From positions 38,876,918 to 38,940,917 of the forward strand of contig CP136062.1 in assembly GCA_032622095.1 (NCBI GenBank): 64,000 nucleotides of DNA. The letters are read 5' to 3'. Origin of the DNA: Siphonodentalium dalli (lineage: Eukaryota > Mollusca > Scaphopoda > Gadilida > Siphonodentaliidae). The notes beneath the pieces were generated by a model that saw only the letters and a program-made list of their open reading frames with translations, had not been told where the DNA came from and ran no database searches. Positions 9,016-19,223 of this stretch are shown here, in pieces (the first letter of the stretch is position 1; each line of letters opens with the position of its first letter). Position numbers and translations under genes: made by a program.

Positions 9016-9150
9016 TTAAAGGTACTCAATCCGATTCGATTCCTATATTATCAGATTCCAACAACAACAACATTTTTTGAAATGTCGGTTCAGTTACCAG
9101 AGTCGAGTAATTGCACAAAAATAATGCTAGCCACAGTCAACATGGCAGTC
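9016..9150. mobile_element. TTAA-bounded dispersed repeat (family FF), copy 1
   Basis: TTAAAGGTACTCAATCCGAT leads into TCAGATTCCAACAACAACA and a CAGAGTCGAGTAATTGCA segment. Matching copies lie at 30635-30748 and 56281-56425, and the terminus alone lies at about 50665-50690 in reverse. Confidence 0.7.
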
Positions 9151-9289
9151 GGAAGTGAACAAATGAACATTTTCTTTTTTAAACTAAGTTTTACGATAAC
9201 GAAAAAATGCATAGCCAATATGTAGTCATGTATGCCACTATACGAGTTTCTGAAGCCACCAACTAGTTTCATAATACAGAAATGATATA

Positions 9290-9905
9290 TACAGAGTGAC
9301 AAAGTTCATCTAGCATCCATAAACCAACATGCGAGTAATCAAATCCATACGAAGGGCGTCCCACATCCCATCGAAATGGTGTCCCAATCCACCAAACGAG
9401 TTTCACAAACCACCCAGACTGATGTAGACTAAGGTAGGTAGTGGCACAATCAATACTCAAATGGTGTCATAACCCACACACATAATCCCCTAACCCATGC
9501 ATCTGGTATTCCAACCCACCCAGATTATTGTTCCAAACCAACAAATGAGTGTTTCAATCAACCTGATTAGGAACCCAATCCATTCAACGATTGTTTTCAA
9601 ATCACACCGGTAGTGCTCCAGACTTTGGAATTGGAACCGATGTTCGAAACCACATAGGTGTGCCCCAAACCATCCGCCAGGTATCCAACCTATCCAATGA
9701 GTGTCCATAACTATCAAATGAGTAAAACAAACCAAACATTGAGCAATCATCGAGCGTGTCAAAACACTCAATAAGTGCCCAAACCACGTGTGTACCATGG
9801 TAACTAAACCATCCACCGGGTTTCCGGAACCACACGAGTGGCAGACATCCAATATGTACCCAATGCCACACAACTAGTACCCCAAGACTGTGTCTCAACC
9901 CACTA
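9290..9905. repeat. Decayed tandem array, period about 30 bp
   Basis: A CCAAACCACCCAAATGAGTG-like phrase recurs about 15-20 times with heavy divergence (for example near 9396, 9516, 9540, 9655, 9815 and 9913). The minus strand consequently reads as a Trp/Gly-rich peptide, which explains two overlapping open frames there without invoking a gene. Confidence 0.6.
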
Positions 9906-10031
9906 AATGTGAACAAAACCACCCAATTTATCCCCTAAAAACATCCAACGGAAATCACAAATCGGTAGAAGATAAAGTTGTTTTACATATGTTTTACATA
10001 TATACTTTTATAAACTTTATGGTATTTCGAA

Positions 10032-10422
10032 TTAACCCTTTTAGGCAACAAACCGGCCAAAAACGGCCAAATAAAGCTGCAACAGCCTAAATTATCTTCG
10101 GTCTGGCTCAATAGAACCATACAAATATGGATATCATTGGAATCGGCTCCTTGACCACATTGTGATAGTTACAGTTATGCCCTGTGCCAATGCATTATCT
10201 TATATATGCGAGTCGACCATAGGTCGCCTCGCATATATAAGAGAATGCATTGGCCTAAAATTTAACACTTTTTACCATTTTTTCTTACATTCTTTAACAA
10301 TTTTATAATTTTTAATGTGTTAAGCCAATGCATTCTCTTATATATGCGAGGCGACCTATGGTCGACTCGCATATATAAGAGAATGCATTGGCACAGGGCC
10401 CTTCTGTTGGGTAAAGGGTTAA
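10032..10422 (+). mobile_element. TTAA-flanked double-hairpin MITE (family A), complete copy
   Basis: TTAA flanks both ends and is followed by CCCTTTTAGGCAACA on the left and TGTTGGGTAAAGGG on the right. Hairpins lie at 10186-10254 and 10324-10392. The ~150-bp left subterminal segment includes CAAATATGGATATCATTGGA. It is used here as the orientation reference for the family. Confidence 0.9.
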
Positions 10423-10919
10423 CCACTTCGCAGGGATGGTGTCCCTTTCAAAATTTCCCGTCATATTTAACATTATTAAACAGTTTTCGTCCTTCTGTAC
10501 ATGCATAGTAAATATTGCGCTAGAGTGAATGGGGCCGTTTACATGAGGGTTTGGTGGTCAGGTCGGCTCAATTTATTTATAAAATGCAGATTCAGCAAGT
10601 TTTGATGATTTGTCAAATAAGATGCCAAAGTTTAATCAAACTCGACGATAAGCATTGCAAAAGGTCAAAGCATTAAATATATTCTGCAAATTATATTTGG
10701 ACTAAAATATTTTAATTTACTACGCCGTTAGCGATGTTTGTTGACACATTGTTGTAACATGTTTGTTTACATAGCAATGGTTCCACTACTAGAAATTTCG
10801 TTACGGGATATCAATAATGAATATAAGATTAAAACTCATCCATTACTCCGTGGTCTTTCTTGGTACTTTTATACAGGCTTTTGTAGTTTTTGCACATTTA
10901 CCCACTGCGAGTTGGGTTT
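10423..10919. other. Spacer between two MITE copies, no feature recognised
   Basis: AT-rich sequence separates two copies of the same MITE family. The short ORFs lack recognisable domains. Confidence 0.4.
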
Positions 10920-11361
10920 TTAACCCTTTACCCAACAAACCGGCCAAAAACGCCCAAATAAAGCTTCAACAGCCTAAAATATCTTCGGTCTGTCTCAATA
11001 ACACCATACAAATATGGATATCATTGGAACCGGCTCATTGACCACATTGTGAAGGTTACAGTTATGCCCTGTGCCAATGCATTCTCTTGTATATGCGAGT
11101 CGACTATAGGTCGCCTCGCATATATAAGAGAATGCATTGGCCTAAACAAAATCTTTTTTTAACACTTTTTCTTACATTCTTTAACAATTTTTTCATACAT
11201 TTTTTAACAATTTTTATAATATTTTTCGACATTCTTTGACAATTTTATCATATTTAATATGTGTTATGCCAATGCATTCTCTTATATATGCGAGGCGACC
11301 TATGGTCGACTCGCATATATAAGAGAATGCATTGGCACAGGGCTGTTGGGTAAAGGGTTAA
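10920..11361 (+). mobile_element. TTAA-flanked double-hairpin MITE (family A), complete copy
   Basis: TTAA lies at 10920-10923 and 11358-11361. Hairpins lie at 11073-11141 and 11268-11336. The spacer is longer than in the 10032 copy and contains additional TTCTTACATTCTTTAACAAT-type units, as in the copy at 32042. Both hairpins are nearly intact, so the copy is fairly young or the hairpin is maintained. Confidence 0.9.
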
Positions 11362-12485
11362 GTGGTTAACTAGAATGGGGAATGTTTAAGATAGGAGAGT
11401 CGGTGTATAGTACAGTGAATTGCTTGAAGATTAAAAGGAAACATTCCACCGCTTAACGTTGAACCTTTAGACACCTTCAGAAAGTAGAATATATATGTGA
11501 AAACTTTGTGACTAGCATGGAGAGTCTGAACTTACATTTCACTATAGTCAGAAAAACGAGATAAACCAATTCTAGAAAAGCATCCATTTCTTGTGTGACT
11601 GCCTACCGATAAAACACTACTGATCAATTTTAGGCGGAAGCACCAAACACGCATGAATATTTGTTTCTTCCAGTGATTAATGTACTGACACTTGTCGCAT
11701 TCCCCTCACGGCACAAATCGAATCTATGAATAGATGTATGAAATATTCAAAACCAGCATCGTGGGATTATGGTTTTCCGATGTTGTATTGCGTTTTTTCG
11801 TAAATTAATGTCGTATGTGATTTACCAATGTCGTAGACTTTTGATTAAATTGGCCGACTAAGGATCTTGACTTGGAGAGGAGCGCTATATGCGCGCACTG
11901 TTTCTGGTTAAAAGATCCATGTTTCGGAGCATGGGCTGAGAACTATGCAAACGAAGAAAGTAATGAAAACAAATGGCCCGTATTGATTTGAATAGAACAG
12001 CAGAGATGTCGTTATCGCATGGGCGACATTACGACGTTGCCATTCAGAAAACGTTCACATGTACTTTAGAGATTCGTACCCAAACTCCAGGCAGAGTTAT
12101 CTCCCATCGCCTGCTGATATACCACTGCCACAAGGACATTTGGTAAGGATTTCTTACGTGTTCTTAGTTCTTATGTTTTATGATTAAAATTGTCGATGTC
12201 TGGCTCAGTTCATATTGTTCTTATCAATATCGAAAGAATTACCTTTATTGCAAACTGTTGGTGGTCAAAATAAGACAATAGGTGACTAAATATAGTTCCG
12301 ACGATATGTAAAAATAGATTTATCGGTCCGCAAAGTACCACCCTTGTGGCAGTGCTATATGGCAGTGATAACGTAGACGGCTCTGCAAGGAGTTTGATTC
12401 GTACCACGTTGGTCATCCAATAAACCGGGCACCGGTCACGTGGTCACGTAAACCGGAAATGTGGGCGTCAGTAAATCGAAAGACG
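11362..12485. other. Intergenic, no feature recognised
   Basis: No supported coding, RNA or repeat feature was found in this 1.1 kb. Confidence 0.4.
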
Positions 12486-12802
12486 TTAAAGTGATGTGAA
12501 ACACTCCGGTTGGGTGATCAAATAGAAATTGAGAATAATCTAGCTCAAAGTAGTTATTTGTTACTAACATGAATCCAAATTGACGATACACAGTGTTATT
12601 CTTATATATTAATTAAATGCAATGGCTCTCGATGGCTAAATCATTTGTGTTAGATTATCGCCGATAGTTGCGTCCCGGATCGAGATGTAAATATTTATAA
12701 TTGGGGGCAGTTCCGACGATGTTTTCCATGGAGTGGTATGGTTGATTTCTTTGAAATTTTGGCGATGTTAGTAGAATGCTAGATTCCCCTTATTGGCAAT
12801 TG
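12486..12802 (+). mobile_element. ~375-bp conserved repeat (family D), 3'-truncated copy
   Basis: It starts TTAAAGTGATGTGAAACACT and carries the internal block GCGATGTTAGTAGAATGCTA shared with copies at 19224-19599, 30265-30638 and 39803-40181. It loses similarity at about 12802, where the MADF-like ORF begins. Confidence 0.8.
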
Positions 12803-12856
12803 CGTTTTTTCTATTTTGCGACGTTTAGTTCTACGCATAATTCCGCTAACATTGCC

Positions 12857-13018
12857 ATGTGTGCCAATGAAGCTGTGTCGGAACTGTTGGAGAAAATGCA
12901 GCTGAGAGAAAGTATCTGGAATAAACAAAGCGAACTATACAAGGACCAAAACAAGAAAAAGGCTGATTATAATGCACTTTGGAAGTCTCATTGTGCGAAT
13001 ATGCAGCGAGTGACATAA
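12857..13018 (+). pseudogene. MADF-domain-like fragment
   Basis: A plus-strand frame beginning MCANEAVSELLEKMQ continues with RESIWNKQSELYKDQNKKKA and ends at a stop at 13016-13018. The spacing of Leu-Leu, Trp, Tyr-Lys-Asp, Asn-Lys-Lys and a following aromatic residue fits the first two helices of a MADF (Myb/SANT-like in Adf1) domain. MADF domains occur in DNA-binding proteins and in the accessory protein of PIF/Harbinger transposons. The third helix and the usual Trp-Lys-Asn-Leu motif are missing. The fragment is sandwiched between two repeats (family D at 12486-12802 and family V at 13018-13105), which fits a relic carried by a mobile element. An exon of a host gene is possible but no partner exons were seen. 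Confidence 0.4.
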
Positions 13019-13105
13019 TAAATCGTCACACCTACGATAATGACATCGCCACTGTGGTAGGCTACGTGTGTCCGCAGCAATTGTCTATTTATGATGTGGC
13101 CGTAG
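13018..13105 (+). repeat. Fragment of the inverted-repeat element at 41460-42165 (family V)
   Basis: ATAATAAATCGTCACACCTA and the following CGTGTGTCCGCAG match the right arm of the larger element near 42090-42155 and, reversed, its left arm near 41470-41530. Confidence 0.65.
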
Positions 13106-13442
13106 TTCAGAAATAATTCCGATATCAGTTATCGAGAGAAAAAAATCGATCTTCTGAAGCCAAACGCATTCCAAATTTCGGGGTAAATTTGGTTTTCATT
13201 TAGCAACATTTTCACTAATTGAGAATTCTATTTCTCTCATTCTCTCTACTAACAGGAAAATTCAAATTCCGCGACGCTGATTGGTCAGTTGTCCACGTGT
13301 AGCTGTCGTAAATCATATCATCTTACTCAGCGTGGCGCATGCGTACAAACTATAGGGCACTGATAAAGGCATCTAAATCGTTACGCGGTTATCCCGGAAG
13401 TATACTTAGTTCCTATATATAGTAACAAGAATCACTGGTACG

Positions 13443-13445
<3 letters not shown>
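13106..13445. other. Intergenic, no feature recognised
   Basis: AT-rich sequence precedes the LINE tail. I see no supported feature. Confidence 0.4.
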
Positions 13446-13480
<35 letters not shown>

Positions 13481-14180
13481 TTACATTTTAAAACGCATTA
13501 GACAGTAAATTAGTTTCAATGCGCTTTACAATAGAAATACAGTTTAAAACAAAGAGATAACACAATATGGATACTAAATGATATGTGAGTTTAAAAGAGA
13601 CCAAGGAGAATTAAAATACTACCTAAAAACAACTACGTACACAGCTAAAAAGTAACAAATCACGAATATATGAAAAATTAGTGAATCGAAAATAAGTGCG
13701 AATAATGTCAATTTGGCAACTGAAAACATTGACGAAAAAGATAAGGTTTTCAGCAACTGTTTAAAACTTTGAACAGAGTGACAGCGCCTGATGTTCATTG
13801 GCAGTTTGTTCCATAGTGCGATGGACACTTCTTGGAAGCATAACTTTCCATGCTTATTGTTCGGTTTGCCGCCGATGGTATTCAGGTGGAAACCGGTGGT
13901 GTTGGACCGAGTTATTCCTCCCGATCTCACTTGAAACATGTCCGTGATATAATCAGGTGATTCCATGTGGAGAGATTTGAACACAATTACAGCGCATTTA
14001 AACTGAATCCTAAATCTGAATGTCATGATGTGCTCTTGGGTCAGAAATTGGGTTATATGATCATATTTACATTTATTATTCATTAAGAGAACACAATTGT
14101 TTATCAAATGTCGATCTTATCCATATTCTCCTGAGTGATGGTAGTCAGTAGGGAGTTAAGACTGTCAATACGTGATACAC
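13446..14180 (-). mobile_element. 5'-truncated non-LTR retrotransposon with (TAA)n tail
   Basis: The minus strand encodes the C-terminal part of a LINE reverse-transcriptase polyprotein (ORF 13619-14107, open further upstream in pieces). KYDHITQFLTQEHIM and RIQFKCAVIVFKSLHMESPD are followed by CFQEVSIALWNKLPMNIR and SFKQLLKTL. This phrase order, including the W-N-x-L-P motif and the S-F-K block, is typical of the thumb/C-terminal region of CR1, L2, Rex and Jockey-group elements. After the stop the 3' UTR includes TGTAAAGCGCATTGAAAC, and the element ends in about 11-12 TAA/ATA units at 13447-13480, a microsatellite tail known in L2/CR1-group LINEs. The 5' end is lost near 14180. It is not functional. 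Confidence 0.8.
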
Positions 14181-14383
14181 TCAGCGAAAGCACAGCATGT
14201 TTCAGCATCACATTTATAGGTTATGAACACGAGGCTCGTGCACATATATACATGTAACTTCGATATAGATATACGACAACACGATGCCTATCCAAAAGCA
14301 AAGACAATTTACGGACCTCACAGCATCACTGACTTGAATGCATTGAAAATAATACTGATTTTTACTTCAATCTTGATGACAAA

Positions 14384-14537
14384 ACGCGTTGGCAACTCAA
14401 CAAAAACAACATGTCCACAGTTTATTACACCGGATAAGTTGATAATACAATGTTTTGGAGCTTCCTCTTTCAAATGGTATATAATATGGCATATATTTTA
14501 TATAATGTAATCTGTGGGTTCGAAAATTAAGTCGTCC
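14384..14537. repeat. Dispersed repeat, copy 2 (pair with 1513-1665)
   Basis: It is a direct-orientation copy of the segment in VMAT intron 1, sharing TTGGAGCTTCCTCTTTCAAA and the GGGTTCGAAAATTAAGT end. Confidence 0.75.
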
Positions 14538-15900
14538 TTTAAACAAACGACCCATACGTTCGTTTGTGACGATACACCACAGCGGGAGCTCGAATTGGGT
14601 CTGTTGGACTTATACAACACACGTTACCTTATTCCCTCGCCGTAAGTATATATCATCAGCCGCATTAATTATGTTATTACTGCTCTCCGAAATTGGAGGG
14701 AAAAAAGGTATATATATATATATATATCATCAGCCGCATTACCTATATCGGGGTTCGTGACATTACTAAGTTTAATTTGACGCATATGCTGTGTCACGAT
14801 GCAGAATGGAGATAATAAATTGATACTAATAACATGTGTTGCTTCCGTTCACGTAACTATGCCGCTGAACGTATCCACTCAACCACATGTGTATATATAT
14901 ATATATATCTGTATATCGCCATGCACGTCAACTGGATGCGATTTACGTTTGTAATTGTATTCATCAGGTAATTGAAATAGTATCCAAGGTTGGGTCTAAT
15001 AACATAGCTATAATCAACGAGTCTACACGAGGCTATAGTATCCGAGCTCCAGTGATTCCATCAGCATATAAGGGCTTGTTCACACGCTGGCCGAAAAAGT
15101 TTGCAGAAAATTGGCCGTATAGTTTTAAGATGTGCATGACAAACGACTCATGAAATGCATATTACATGTACCAACCGTTTAGTACATGCCCAGTGAGATC
15201 GATATGCAATTTACTTAAGTTATTATATAATTGACATTTGCCCCAATCATCCTCAAATATAATAAAATAAATCGTACACTAACTCGTGACAGTTCGTCTC
15301 TCTAAAATAAGCAATAACATTATTGAAAACCTGTATGATTATAATTCCAATATTTGTCACTCAAAAGTGTGCAACATATATGTGAAATATTTATTAACAT
15401 AATTGTTCAGGTAATTTGCTACCTTAAGATTGGTACACGAGATAGAAGGAGCCAGTCAGCGATCGCGTGGTCGCTTAGATTAAGTCGGGCTTATAAAACG
15501 CACGTTACGTTATTCCCTCGTCATACGTATATCATCAGCCCTCGTCGCCTTGTCTTAATTCCGAATCACCGCATTGCCAATATTGGGTTTCGTTTCATTG
15601 GAATGATCGCGAAAACATCAGTAATTACTGCAAGTAATGGCCATTCGTGTCTTGTTTGATCGGGCGCGTTCGTTTTCTGTTTACAGAGTATTGATCAGAA
15701 TCCCCAACGAACAGACCCGTCGCCTGGTTTCCCCATCTCAATTGAATGAAACGCTAATTTTGTGTTGAACAACGATCAGAGATCAAACAGCGATAAAATA
15801 CTTTCTGTGTTGTGCTTTATGTTTAATTTGCTTTCGCACAACATCTTTGTGCATTAGTCTGTAGGTTTAGCTCAGATTTCTTGGTATATTTGCCAGGCGA
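14538..15900. other. Intergenic with short dispersed repeats
   Basis: Two related segments containing ACGTTA-CTTATTCCCTCG and TATCATCAGCC occur at about 14620-14755 and 15500-15545. Short TA microsatellites lie at 14709-14728 and 14891-14910. A TTCACACGCTGGCC-AAAGTTTGCA stretch at 15070-15110 resembles the end of the inverted-repeat element at 34735-35080. No supported gene was seen. Confidence 0.5.
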
Positions 15901-16134
15901 TTACGGTCTTTGATTTTCATTGAACTGCTGCCATGCACGACAGTGGCATCTAGCGATATCTTGATTTGATTCGATGACATTACAACGCGCGACAGGAAAC
16001 CAGCGCCGCCGTCGGCGATGAATATTTATAGAATCAAGCTTGGAAATAAAAATACGCGTCACGAGTAACGACCGGCGTGCACCGACAGAAAACCGACTGA
16101 GAATTGCCTCCATTAATCTCAAAATGTTAAGGGG

Positions 16135-16452
16135 TTCCATTATATAAATCACTGAACTAAATGGTTTCCCATAGGAGACAGTGTTAACGTGTCGGCCAAA
16201 TTATTCACTGAATTGAATAATTTGAAGCCTACAGGCCACTCCAGTGATGTTCACCCAGCTAGATTGACACCAGTTGATCACGAAAATGCAAGAAAAATCA
16301 TATGTCATGTGTTTACTTTTTAAAATAAATCCCCAAGTGTACGACAGGGCTATCCCACAGCCAAATTTGATCTGGGAAAAAACCCAGAACTACAGCAGCG
16401 ATTTAGATAAATCTCCCACGCACAAAAATCCATTCCCCTATTATTTCACCAG
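16135..16452 (-). repeat. Dispersed repeat (family M), copy 1
   Basis: About 300 bp, including CCAAGTGTACGACAGGGCTA and CTAAATGGTTTCCCATAG, recur in reverse orientation at 44300-44578. Identity is about 85% by eye with small indels. The class is unknown. Confidence 0.75.
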
Positions 16453-16593
16453 TTAAAATTATTTAAATATGATGTACACATCAAATAAACACGATATCAT
16501 CCTTTAATACTGTGTCACGTGTATCAGGTGAAGGTCTGGAACATATTTAGCTCACTGATTTCTATACGTTAACCATTTCGATACTAAATACTC

Positions 16594-16640
16594 ATTGACG
16601 AGTAGTTCCATTAGGAAATGTTCCGAATAAAGGAAAAGTT
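16594..16640. repeat. Short dispersed repeat, copy 1
   Basis: CATTGACGAGTAGTTCC followed by an A-T spacer and GGAAATGTTC recurs at 25911-25950. It contains a small inverted repeat (TTCC...GGAA). I considered a hammerhead ribozyme because of the TGACGAG string but rejected it. Confidence 0.5.
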
Positions 16641-16689
16641 CAATAAGGCGACTATAGTGTTGTTTGTGGAACTTATTACTGTAAAGGTA

Positions 16690-17170
16690 CCTTAATTCGT
16701 GGCGTTCCAATTTTCGTGGTTTTCGTGGTTGTTGATAACCACGAAATTAAAAACCGCACGAAACTTTTTTATCTTCGAAACTATCGCGGTCGCCATTTTG
16801 AGAATGTCATGCGGGTGGTATTGACCCGATGTACGTTCAAGGCCTATGGAGTTGTGTTATGAGAAGAGAGTGACTTTCACCTAGGTCACATAGGTAGGTT
16901 CGTGTAATACAATCCCGTTGTTGACATTCTCAATAGCCGGCAACGAAAGCTTGGACACGCGACATGCTAATTAATTACACGCCTACAGTGCGGATGCGCA
17001 ATTTCCGACGGATCGCCGAGGTGTCTGCACTTCTATTAGTTGGACTTGATTGTTAGTATGGGGGGGGGGGTTGGATGCGACAGTTAGTGTCAGCGGACCC
17101 ACGAATTTACGAACCCACGAACAAGTTATAAATGGCGAACCACGAAAATTTATACCGACGAATTTAAAGC
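16690..17170. repeat. Element with CCACGAA/TTCGTGG-rich ends
   Basis: The left edge (16695-16765) and right edge (17098-17165) carry many TTCGTGG and CCACGAA copies in opposite orientations, giving a loose inverted-repeat outline. The interior is ordinary sequence with a 10-G run at 17060-17069. Interpretation as a MITE is tentative. Confidence 0.4.
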
Positions 17171-17266
17171 CATTCACGGTATGTGAATATTTTCCACCAA
17201 TATGAACCCTTCCACACGTGCACTTGTATTATCTTTGTCATCGGTATGTCGTCTGCCTTTATTACA

Positions 17267-17427
17267 TTAACCCTTTCAGTGCCAAGTCCGATTTTTGTAT
17301 CAACCCATATTTCCTTGATAAGAGCTCTTTCCATCAATGTATCACATTATTATAATCAATAAATTTGAAAAATGATCAAGGAAATATGGGTTGATACAAA
17401 AATCGGACTTGGCACTGAAAGGGTTAA
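17267..17427. mobile_element. TTAA-flanked piggyBac-like MITE (CCCTTTCAGTGCC ends), deletion derivative
   Basis: TTAA lies on both sides of a perfect ~49-bp terminal inverted repeat starting CCCTTTCAGTGCCAAGTCCG. CCCTTT plus TGCC ends with a TTAA duplication are characteristic of piggyBac-type MITEs. The interior is a single half of the long palindrome seen in the 33418-33633 copy, so one internal arm has been deleted. Confidence 0.9.
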
Positions 17428-17435
17428 CAACATTC

Positions 17436-17760
17436 ACGTTGGTTTAGAGTTTGTGAGTATCACGCATTTAAAATGGCCGAGGCGATCGCAAACGCCACCA
17501 GAAACGAGGAAAAGGGTAATAAACTAGGGGCGATGATATATTTCATAGTATTTTGGAAGCTACGAGCATAATTTTATGCTATACTATTTTTCAAACACGC
17601 TGATACTTCACAGTTGTTCGCTCTAGCATTCTGACCAAAGTTGTCAGTCAAAGGATTCTCCTAGATGTGTGGACTTGTGTATTCCACGAACTTCCGACTA
17701 GAAAATTTGCAGAATGTTATAGAAAACTACTGAGTATTTCCGAATAAATACGGTATCAAC
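17436..17760 (+). mobile_element. Family H inverted-repeat element, partial copy
   Basis: GTGAGTATCACGCATTTAAA and TGGCCGAGGCGATCGCAAA match the ends of the complete copy at 47933-48408. The interior segment GCATTCTGACCAAAGTTGTC is also shared. The right terminus is missing. Confidence 0.75.
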
Positions 17761-17854
17761 ATGTTTTTAAAATGAACTAGCATTAACTAAAAATGATATA
17801 TACTATTATTATATGCTTCCCCATTAAATAGTGGTAATTGCCGTGGCGTAGAGC

Positions 17855-17937
17855 GTTATATCCATCGCCTGGACCGACTCGATGGATAACACTGACCGAC
17901 TCGATGGATAACACTGACCGACTCGATGGATAACACA
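17855..17937. repeat. 22-bp tandem repeat, three to four copies
   Basis: Units read CCGACTCGATGGATAACACT. Immediately upstream, TGGCGTAGAGCG resembles a tRNA A-box, but no tRNA fold follows. Confidence 0.9.
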
Positions 17938-18327
17938 ATAGTATTACTTTTTCGGAGATTACTTCCGGTTTATAGCGGCGAATCACATTAAGTTTCAAAG
18001 CGTATCAATAACAGCCGGACTATTGTTTTAATTATTGATTTTCACGGTTCATAAACTGTTATTTAATTGTTATAATGTTAACTCATTTGTTATAATATAT
18101 TCTTATCACTAAATTATGTATACATTAATTTTCTCGCATCATTTCAGAATAAAACAATGGGGACTATTTCTTATGGCGGCTATGCTCGATATTTGTCATT
18201 CGGTGGTGAGCAAATCAATTGATGGAATGCAAACAAAATGCAAATGTCGAAGCTTTCTAACAATTTGAAGTGAACTGTAGGACAAAATTAGCAGTTTTGG
18301 TGCGGTTTATAGCGCATGTAATAAAAA
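17938..18327. other. Intergenic, no feature recognised
   Basis: AT-rich sequence without supported features. Confidence 0.4.
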
Positions 18328-18492
18328 GAAAACCTACGGGTTTTGGTTGAATACCCGGATTATCTCATTCGTGGGTGCAAGGAAGTACAGAATTTCCACT
18401 CGCGGCTTGCAGCCGCTCGTGGAAATTCTGTACTTCCTTGCACCCACTCATGAGATAATTCGGGTATTCAACCAAAACTCGTAGGTATTCTC
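18328..18492. repeat. Fold-back palindrome (modular type), ~75-nt arms
   Basis: The arms are nearly perfect, for example GTGCAAGGAAGTACAGAATT and its complement. The centre is TTTCCACTCGCGGCTTGCAG followed by CCGCTCGTGGAAA. A CTCATTCGTG on the left faces CACTCATGAG on the right. The centre and this flank are shared with 29969-30149, but the intervening arm sequences are unrelated. Confidence 0.85.
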
Positions 18493-18904
18493 TATTTATC
18501 CATTGTATTCGCAAACTGTCCTATTGTGGATGTTTTTTTGCCAATAAATCATTATCTATCTATGCTCAGTCAAAATGCTATGTTTTGTGACAGTTTCTCA
18601 TATATTATGTTTTTGTGCATTTGCACATTTTGAATGCGTGGTACTCACAAACCTCCCCACCGTGAACACTACAGACGAATAATAGACCATTCCAGTGCAT
18701 AGTTTTATAACCGGGTGGAAGAATCCATTTAGTACAGAAAGGGTTAAGGCACATATATACACTTTTGGCTTCAGATTCCTATTTCTGATATTATTTGAAA
18801 AAGAAATCTAAAAAATATCGGGGAAAAATATTGTATCTTGATACATGTGGAAAATACCAAACAAAAAATTACATATGAATAACAACATAATTATGTGGTT
18901 ATTA
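18493..18904. other. Intergenic, no feature recognised
   Basis: Apart from an AGAAAGGGTTAAGG at 18737 that resembles a piggyBac-like MITE terminus, nothing was recognised. Confidence 0.4.
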
Positions 18905-19188
18905 TTAAAGGGGTACTGTACGCTAAATCCAGTAATTTATGGGACCATCTCCTTTTATATTCAACAGAATATATGCAACAAATAAATGAATGAATGAATT
19001 TGAGCCATGGATTATATTAGTACACATGTGCTGTGAACGATGCAAGCAACACGGTAATTGTAATGAAAATGAATTTAGGGCTCCAGCCAGTATGTATCTT
19101 CCATAGAGAACATGAGTGTATTTATGCACTAATCCATGTCTCAAATTCATTCATTTGTTGCAAAATTTAGTTTCCAGTCCACCTTTAA
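18905..19188. mobile_element. TTAA-flanked MITE (family C), copy 2
   Basis: TTAAAGGGGTACTGTACGCT on the left and a decayed complement before CCTTTAA on the right bound the element. The internal ACAGAATATATGCAACAAAT and GAATTTGAGCCATGG blocks are shared with the other copies. Confidence 0.8.
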
Positions 19189-19223
19189 GCAAATAGTTCT
19201 ATACCTCAATGATATCCGTCATG

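Noticed and set aside
9490-9922. Trp/Gly/Cys-rich minus-strand ORFs that resemble membrane proteins
   Set aside because: Two overlapping frames are open over a decayed tandem repeat, so the composition reflects the repeat.
16594-16640. Possible hammerhead ribozyme (TGACGAG with nearby GGAAATG)
   Set aside because: The essential CUGANGA core and the following GAAA are not both present, so it cannot form the known catalytic core.
17845-17860. tRNA A-box-like TGGCGTAGAGCG
   Set aside because: The following sequence is a 22-bp tandem repeat and contains no B-box or anticodon stem.
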